DNA of 64,000 bases from NCBI GenBank assembly GCA_011503125.2, contig WWBZ02000062.1, forward strand, positions 1,364,001 to 1,428,000, given 5' to 3'. The position numbers and the translations under genes were made by a program. The notes under the pieces are model-generated. The model saw nothing but the letters and a program-made list of their open reading frames with translations. It searched no databases and was not told the origin of the DNA. Origin of the DNA: Botryosphaeria dothidea (taxonomy: Eukaryota; Ascomycota; Dothideomycetes; Botryosphaeriales; Botryosphaeriaceae). The first letter of the stretch is position 1; each line of letters begins with the position of its first letter. Shown here one piece after another: positions 59,501 to 64,000 of the stretch.

Positions 59501-60256
59501 ATTAACGCTATTCTCGAACAATACCTACGTGCCTACGTTTCGTATTAACAAGACGATTAGAACGACTTTCTCTCCCTTGCTAAATTCGCTTATAATAATA
59601 CGATCTCGACCACGACTAAGGTTATACCTTTCTTCGTAAACTACGGCTTCCACCCTCGTTATAAGATTCTATAAAAAGACTCGATCTTAGCCCCCCTCGA
59701 ACCCCTACGCCTCTTCTAAGAGAACCTCGAAAACCTCGAAAACTACCTTCGCTAAGAAATTCGATTCGCACAAGACGCCTACGCAGAATAGGCTAATAAA
59801 GACCGTATTTCGCCACCCGTCTTTAAGCCTAGTAACCTTGTTTGGCTCCTAAGAAGGCATATCTCGACAATAAGGCCTTCGGATAAACTTGACTTTAAAC
59901 GCCTTAGCCCCTTTCCCATCCTAGAGAAGATCTCGACCTATACCTATCGCCTAGAACTACTAAGGACGATAAAAGTCCACCCTATATTCCACGTCTCTTT
60001 ACTCGAACCCGTAGCCTCTAACCCCTTGCCTAATTAAGTCTAACCTCCGCCCCCGCCCGTTATCGTTAACGGCGAAGAAGAGTATAGGGTAGAAGAGATT
60101 CTAGACGTTAAAGCAACCCGGAGACAACTAAAATACCTCGTGAAATGGACTAGTTACTCGATACCAACCTGGGAACCTTACGACCTTGTTAAAGACCTTA
60201 AGGCCCTTAATACGTTCTATAAACGTTACCCTTCGAAACCTCGACCCTTAAGCTAA
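56537..60256 (+). pseudogene. pol: Gypsy-A copy 2 pol
   Basis: About 1239 codons in the -1 frame, stop TAA 60254-60256. Protease D-S-S-T-S with Asp at 56768. RT open stretch 57431-57652 and Y-L-D-N near 57865-57873. Integrase zinc site near 59000-59125 (C-K-T-C), S-N-R-G near 59384 and PQTDGQTER near 59477-59505, where the Gln lost in copy 1 is kept. Chromodomain about 60075-60200. It has the same two Asp-to-Asn changes in RT and integrase as copy 1, plus its own stops. Confidence 0.88.
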
Positions 60257-60294
60257 AGGCTCGTAGGAACTCACCCCTAGGGAGGAGAGCCTAC

Positions 60295-60666
60295 TATTAT
60301 AAACGTGGCTTGCTTAGACCCCTTACCTCTCGTTTACCTTCGTTAATTTAAAATCTAGATCTAGACTTACCTGCTTATAAATTAGGAAGCTAGTATTTTA
60401 GTTCGTTCTTTATGTATATAAAGCTCGCCCCTCTGCTTTGTAGTTAGTTCTTTAGTCTAGCAATAAGTATTCCTCGCGTATAACTTGGTACGCCTTAAAT
60501 TAGACCTTGCTTGCCTCCCTCGTCCCTCGTCCCTCGTCCCTCGTCTTTCGCACCTTATACCCTCGCCCTTTAAACTACACCCTTATACTTCGGCATTGCT
60601 TTACCCCTACTACCTTTACCGGCTTCGTTATCTCGTCTCTCCGCCCTCCAAGGTCCGTTTATTACA
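60295..60666 (+). repeat. Gypsy-A copy 2, 3' LTR
   Basis: 372 bp, TATTATAA to ATTACA, followed by CCTAC. It differs from its 5' partner only by transitions where I compared them (about eleven). Contains the intact AGTCTAGCAA at 60454-60463. Confidence 0.93.
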
Positions 60667-60719
60667 CCTACTTTAAGAGCTTCTAGAGTATAAATAGATC
60701 CGAAGTAATCTTAGCTACT

Positions 60720-61150
60720 ATCTAAAACTAGTACCTACGTACTATTTTAAGGGCGTATAAATTAACTAGTATATAAACCTTAGAGTATAAGATAAAGATT
60801 CCCCTACTCTTACTATACCTAGACGAACTAGTACTAGCCTAGACTATTAGAGCTAGAAATAGTCTAGTCGTAGTAGTAGTAGAGAAAACTTACTAAAGTA
60901 TTAAATAGATAGCTCGAGCTACTCTAAGTACTAGAGGCGCCGCTAGCTCTACTAGAAGAACCCTACTTAGAAAAAAGATAAACTTACTTCTTAACTACTA
61001 CCTCTCTATCTACTAGAGTCTTTCGAAGTAAACGAAGCTACGTATAGTATATAGAAATAAGTAGAAGAAGAGATAGATAAAGTCTACTAGCTAGAAAAGA
61101 TAAGATAAGCTAGTAGCCTAAAGTATATAGTAGAACCTAAAAATTAGATA
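60720..61150 (+). pseudogene. LINE D ORF2, post-RT region
   Basis: LINE D resumes with the LINE H target duplication and runs through the region equivalent to 46360-46790 of LINE I. It ends with ATTAGATA (61143-61150), target duplication of the hAT-like insert. Confidence 0.72.
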
Positions 61151-61627
61151 TAACGAGCGGGCCTCTACCTCTAAGAATCTAAATACTAAAGAGAGTAAAA
61201 ATCTATCGAGGGGTTTTTCTTAAGTAGATATAAGAAGAGGTACGCGAGAAACGAGTAGACGACTAAAGACTAAGTACTACGTACGAAGGCCTTATTACTA
61301 ATAATTAGTACTAAATTATTATTAAAGTTAACTACGAAGATTAAAGCTATCTAAGAAGTATAGTTTATATATATATATAGAAGACTATCTATAATCTATA
61401 TACTTAGTTAGCGTATTACGCTTAACTACTATTCTTTCTAAGCCTAGTAGAGTATCTAAGCGGAAAGCGCTTAGATAGCTTACTTACTTATTTATCTTAG
61501 CGAATAAGCGGGTAGGTCTAACTAACCGTAGAGGTTACGTAATCTTAGACCCTCGGGGTTCCGACTTCTATCGTTTCTAGCGGGGCTAATTCCTAACTTT
61601 TTTAATCTATAGAGGCTATACCGTAAT
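61151..61627 (+). mobile_element. 477-bp nonautonomous element, 8-bp target duplication (hAT-like?)
   Basis: Unrelated to the other families and present once. Inserted in LINE D between two copies of ATTAGATA (61143-61150 and 61628-61635). An 8-bp duplication suggests the hAT superfamily; P or Merlin elements are alternatives. The ends TAACGAGCGGGCCTCTA and (reverse complement of the right end) TTACGGTATAGCCTCTA share 11 of 17 bases, a weak inverted repeat. No coding frame. It contains a 10-bp palindrome TATCTAAGCG/CGCTTAGATA (61453-61462, 61468-61477). Orientation unknown; shown as + for convenience. Confidence 0.6.
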
Positions 61628-62269
61628 ATTAGATAAATCTATAGCGAACTATCTAAGCTATAGAGTATACTCGCTACTCTACTACGTATAGAGTATATTA
61701 GACTAGAGAACTTTCTCTTAAGATATAAGATACTAGAGTATCCTAGTTTTATCTATCTATACGGCTAGTATAGATAAACCCTAAAGTATATCTTTCTTTT
61801 CTACTCCTACTTCTAATAGAGTAGAATATAGATACTCTAAAGAGTAGAGACTACGAACTACTACTTTCTTCTCTTAATAAAGAAGGAGATTAAAGTAGTA
61901 ATAGACTAGTTCTTACGCCTAGGGCTACTTAAATAATTTAGCCTAGTAAGAGAACTAATATAGAAAGATAACTAAGAAGAGAAACTAGAAGAATAACTAG
62001 AACTACTAGAACTACTAGAACCCGGATAACTATAAGAATAAGAACTAAAGAGATAGGTCTAGTAGGTAAATATAGGGCTACTATAGTAGCCGCTACTAGT
62101 AAGAAGAAAAAATAAGAACTAGTATAGGATAGTATACCTAGAGAGAGAGAAGGGGTTTTTACTAGGCGAAAAGATTTTCCCCCTCGTATAAAATAACTAT
62201 AAATAGCTAGCCCCGTATAGATCTATAAGGGAGCTATATCGGGAAGAAATAAATTTATCTATCTATCTA
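61628..62269 (+). mobile_element. LINE D 3' end (ORF2 C-terminus and 3' UTR)
   Basis: Last piece of LINE D: the Cys-rich C-terminal ORF2 segment (near 61740-61790), stop TAA 62027-62029, then the 3' UTR ending GAAGAAATAAATTTATC repeats at about 62240-62269. It marks the right border of the nested LINE cluster. Confidence 0.82.
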
Positions 62270-62277
62270 TATATTTT

Positions 62278-62877
62278 AGCGAAGTAGTATACTAGTAGGG
62301 TATACTTCTATAGTAACTTAGCCTTTCTAGGGTAGTATAGATTCTAAGTTCGAATCTTAGACCGCTTACCTACTCGTAGCATATACGTCCTACGTTAAAA
62401 GTATACGTATCTACGTTCTCTCTAGCGGTAATAAGGGGGAAAATCTATAGGTAATTAGGGTAGGCTATAAGTAGTATATACGTCCTACTATAAAAGTATA
62501 CGTACCCGCGTTCTCTCTAGCGGTAATAAGGGGAAGAAGAGCTAGCTAGGCGCTTCTAAAAATAAATTTTAAGAGCGCTTTACTAGCGCTTATAAATAGG
62601 TAAGCCGGGACTTCTTACGGCTTAGTCTTAAGATTTATAGTTACCTCTCTCTATAGTTCCTCCCTCTTAGCTACTCTTCCTACTTTAGATACCGCTACCG
62701 ATATATAGAAAAACTATACTAAAAATAGAGTATCTACGGATACTACTATTATAGATAGGAAAGGTTTTTACCCGGGCTATCCTAAGAAAGTAGCTACGGT
62801 TTCCCCTTCTATATACCCTTATAGATAGCTATAGCTATATAGACCCTTCGGGAAGCTAAATTAGCTTAAAATTAAAT

Positions 62878-62920
<43 letters not shown>
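62278..62920 (+). mobile_element. SINE copy 2 (tRNA-derived)
   Basis: About 643 bp, plus strand. The head AGCGAAGTAGTATAC aligns with GGCGGGGTAGTATAC of copy 1 (three G-to-A). B box GTTCGAATC at 62348-62356. Internal 64-bp duplication at 62376-62439 and 62471-62534. The 3' end TTCGGGAAG...AAATTAAATTTA leads into ten TCTA units. Possible target duplication TATATTTT (62270-62277 and 62921-62928), directly after the LINE D tail. Confidence 0.82.
62881..62920 (+). repeat. (TCTA)10 microsatellite at SINE 2 tail
   Basis: Ten perfect TCTA units, the longest simple repeat in the window. LINE tails and SINE 1 have only about three. It contains no CpA, so RIP cannot interrupt it. Confidence 0.9.
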
Positions 62921-62921
<1 letters not shown>

Positions 62922-62928
62922 ATATTTT

Positions 62929-63112
62929 TTTAATATTTAAGTTTCTTAAATTTTCTTATTTCTAAAGATTTAGTATAATATTATATATATTTAACGTATA
63001 ATATAAGTATACGGTCTATATAAGTATACGGTCTATCTTACTAGATCTAAGCTACTTTATAGTTAAGTAACTTTATAATATAAAGTAAAATCGATAATCT
63101 ATAACGTAAATA
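62929..63112. other. AT-rich gap without genes
   Basis: No coding frame or known element. It includes a two-unit tandem repeat of TATAAGTATACGGTCTA with a 17-bp period (63002-63036). It probably holds the 3' untranslated end, and perhaps the terminal repeat, of the Fot1-like element, but I could not identify a terminal inverted repeat. Confidence 0.5.
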
Positions 63113-64000
63113 TTATCTTTTATTAGTTTCTATATCTTTTTTATATATACGTAAATTATATCTAGTCTCGTCGTATATCTTATACCGCCGTTTCTTCTTC
63201 GTAGGCCTACTTAATTCCGTCTCTCCTCCGCGTACTTTCTACGAAATCTTACTAACCGTATTATTTTAAGAGACTAAATCTAGTTCTTCCGCGACCGTAA
63301 GTACGCTATACTTCTAAATCCGCTTTCTTTTACGCTTTCTACGTTACGTTACGAGCGTATTTATATTTCGAAGCTCTATATTTTCCGCTTAGATAAGCGT
63401 CGCCTAATACGCTATTATTCTAATACCTTTTATAAGGAGATTAATCGCCTTATAAATCGGAGTTAGTAAGCTATTCTAATATAATATAATTCGGCTTTAG
63501 ATAAGTATACTTTAAGATATAACCTTAATTATATTTTACGGTGTTTTCGACTTCTAAGATATACTCCCGGCCTCTAGGGGGGTTAGCGTACGAAGTCTAA
63601 TATCGAGCTTCGAAACTACGGCTTTAGGGTCGTGCGGTACTAGGCCTACTCCTCGGAATCCTTCTTAAATATTCGCGCTTATAAAAGTAGCTACGAAGGC
63701 TACCTTAAACGCGGGTAGAAAGTCCCTCTTCGCGATATAGGTATATAGTACGCGTATAAGGTTCTCGATTTACTTTCTATACGCCTTTTTTAGGGGCGAA
63801 AAACAACTAATATCGAGTAGCTAGAGGAGATAGGACGAATACGCAGGCATGTAGAGCGTAATAATCCTGTTTTATTCGTAGAACTCGTCGAATTTAACGG
63901 ACTAGTGACTTTTATAGCCATCGATAATTAGGAGACGATATACCCCCTTTATACGGTCTTTTATATATTTATCGAAGTGCTTTATCTATTCGAGACTAAG
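63113..64000 (-). pseudogene. Fot1/pogo-type transposase remnant, N-terminus off-window
   Basis: Minus-strand gene of a Tc1/mariner-superfamily DNA transposon; at least 295 codons lie in one frame with no net indel. The second catalytic Asp is in I-D-G-Y-K-S-H (Asp codon 63920-63922), followed by L-Y-M-P-A-Y-S-S-Y and L-L-x-L-L-D with the third Asp at 63812-63814. The spacing of 35 residues matches Fot1-like DD35D enzymes. A basic block (RRKRKRKR, about 63320-63346) and LTVAEELDLV precede a C-terminal CX2CX4HX4C knuckle (63143-63184), whose Cys and His are all Tyr now. Stop TAA at 63113-63115. In-frame stops (from Gln/Trp) show it is RIP-inactivated. The first catalytic Asp and DNA-binding domains would be right of the window. 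Confidence 0.83.

Larger units (their letters stand above)
54913..60666 (+). mobile_element. Gypsy-A copy 2 (Ty3/gypsy chromovirus)
   Basis: 5754 bp, plus strand, inserted in LINE H with CCTAC at 54908-54912 and 60667-60671. LTRs of 372 bp; the left starts with the original TGTCATAA and the right ends with the original ATTACA. More RIP-damaged than copy 1. All structural signals of copy 1 recur at matching places: TATA box, self-priming pair, frameshift signal and purine tract. Confidence 0.95.
40895..60719 (-). mobile_element. LINE copy H, 5'-truncated, with three nested elements
   Basis: Minus-strand LINE with its 3' tail at 40895. Its pieces are 40895-42273, 47410-47814, 54220-54912 and 60667-60719, about 2.5 kb in all, ending inside ORF2. 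It is interrupted by LINE I, Gypsy-B copy 2 and Gypsy-A copy 2. The flanking duplication ATCTAAAACTAGTA shows that the 5' truncation happened at insertion, the usual outcome of incomplete target-primed reverse transcription. Confidence 0.83.
15380..62269 (+). mobile_element. LINE copy D, the host of most later insertions
   Basis: A single plus-strand LINE whose pieces keep the correct LINE order over 47 kb: 15380-17000, 22138-22529, 28912-28945, 34081-34384, 39525-40202, 40814-40894, 60720-61150 and 61628-62269. They are separated by LINE E, Gypsy-B copy 1, LINE F, LINE G, SINE 1, LINE H and a hAT-like element. Each gap but none of the pieces carries target duplications: TTAGACCTATCTATA, TACTT/TACTC, CTCTATTACTATAG, TATATAACTACGTA, TAGAGTATAATATA, ATCTAAAACTAGTA and ATTAGATA. 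The first piece starts inside ORF1, directly after the tail of LINE C, so C also inserted in D and D's 5' end is off-window. Confidence 0.85.

Noticed and set aside
62278..62370. Possible tRNA gene
   Set aside because: A B box and A-like box are present, but no clean cloverleaf or anticodon; the same head occurs in SINE 1. It is a SINE promoter.
62881..62920. (TCTA)10 considered as telomere-like or a CRISPR-like array
   Set aside because: Simple microsatellite at a retroposon tail, without spacers or telomere-type units.
1..64000. Search for a new defence, biosynthetic or regulatory gene system
   Set aside because: No stretch over about 200 bp remains outside recognised elements, and no conserved non-transposon protein could be read in either strand even allowing for RIP changes.

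Overview
No host gene, rRNA, tRNA gene or CRISPR array is visible in this 64 kb. The window is a graveyard of nested transposable elements, almost certainly from a filamentous ascomycete (Pezizomycotina) with strong repeat-induced point mutation (RIP). CpA and TpG are nearly gone and TpA is everywhere: the first 300 bases hold two CA and three TG but eight CG. So the loss is not CpG-type deamination. Coding remnants show the expected changes: CAG/CAA/TGG to stop, Cys and His to Tyr, ATG to ATA, catalytic Asp to Asn.

Four retroelement families and two DNA-transposon remnants make up the sequence. (1) A Tad1-like LINE of about 5.14 kb (ORF1 with three CCHC knuckles; ORF2 with AP endonuclease, reverse transcriptase and a Cys-rich C-terminus), present in nine copies called A to I here. 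(2) Gypsy-A, a 5.75 kb Ty3/gypsy chromovirus on the + strand (two copies, each with 5-bp target-site duplications), with a textbook -1 frameshift signal and an apparent self-priming site. (3) Gypsy-B, a 6.4 kb chromovirus on the - strand (two copies). (4) A 0.6 kb tRNA-derived SINE whose 3' end matches the LINE tail (two copies). (5) A 477-bp element with an 8-bp target duplication (hAT-like). (6) At the right edge, a decayed Fot1/pogo-type transposase gene cut by the window end.

Layout: LINE A (1-4386, -) sits in LINE B (4387-13995, -), which also received Gypsy-A copy 1 (5963-11731). B sits in LINE C (13996-15379, +), which sits in LINE D (+). D is the host for nearly everything else: its pieces run in order from 15380 to 62269, interrupted by LINE E (17001-22137, -), Gypsy-B copy 1 (22530-28911), LINE F (28946-34080, -), LINE G (34385-39524, +), SINE 1 (40203-40813, -), LINE H (40895-60719, -) and the hAT-like element (61151-61627). 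LINE H in turn holds LINE I (42274-47409, +, the least damaged), Gypsy-B copy 2 (47815-54219) and Gypsy-A copy 2 (54913-60666). After D's tail come SINE 2 (62278-62920), a short AT-rich gap and the Fot1-like gene (63113-64000, -).

No element is intact. Most junctions are set by target duplications read directly in the sequence, so the nesting order is well supported. The most interesting points are the conserved frameshift and self-priming signals of Gypsy-A, the LINE/SINE tail sharing, evidence that insertions continued into already mutated DNA, mosaic LINE copies, and a sharply bounded low-RIP patch in LINE I. I did not see a clearly new kind of biological system.
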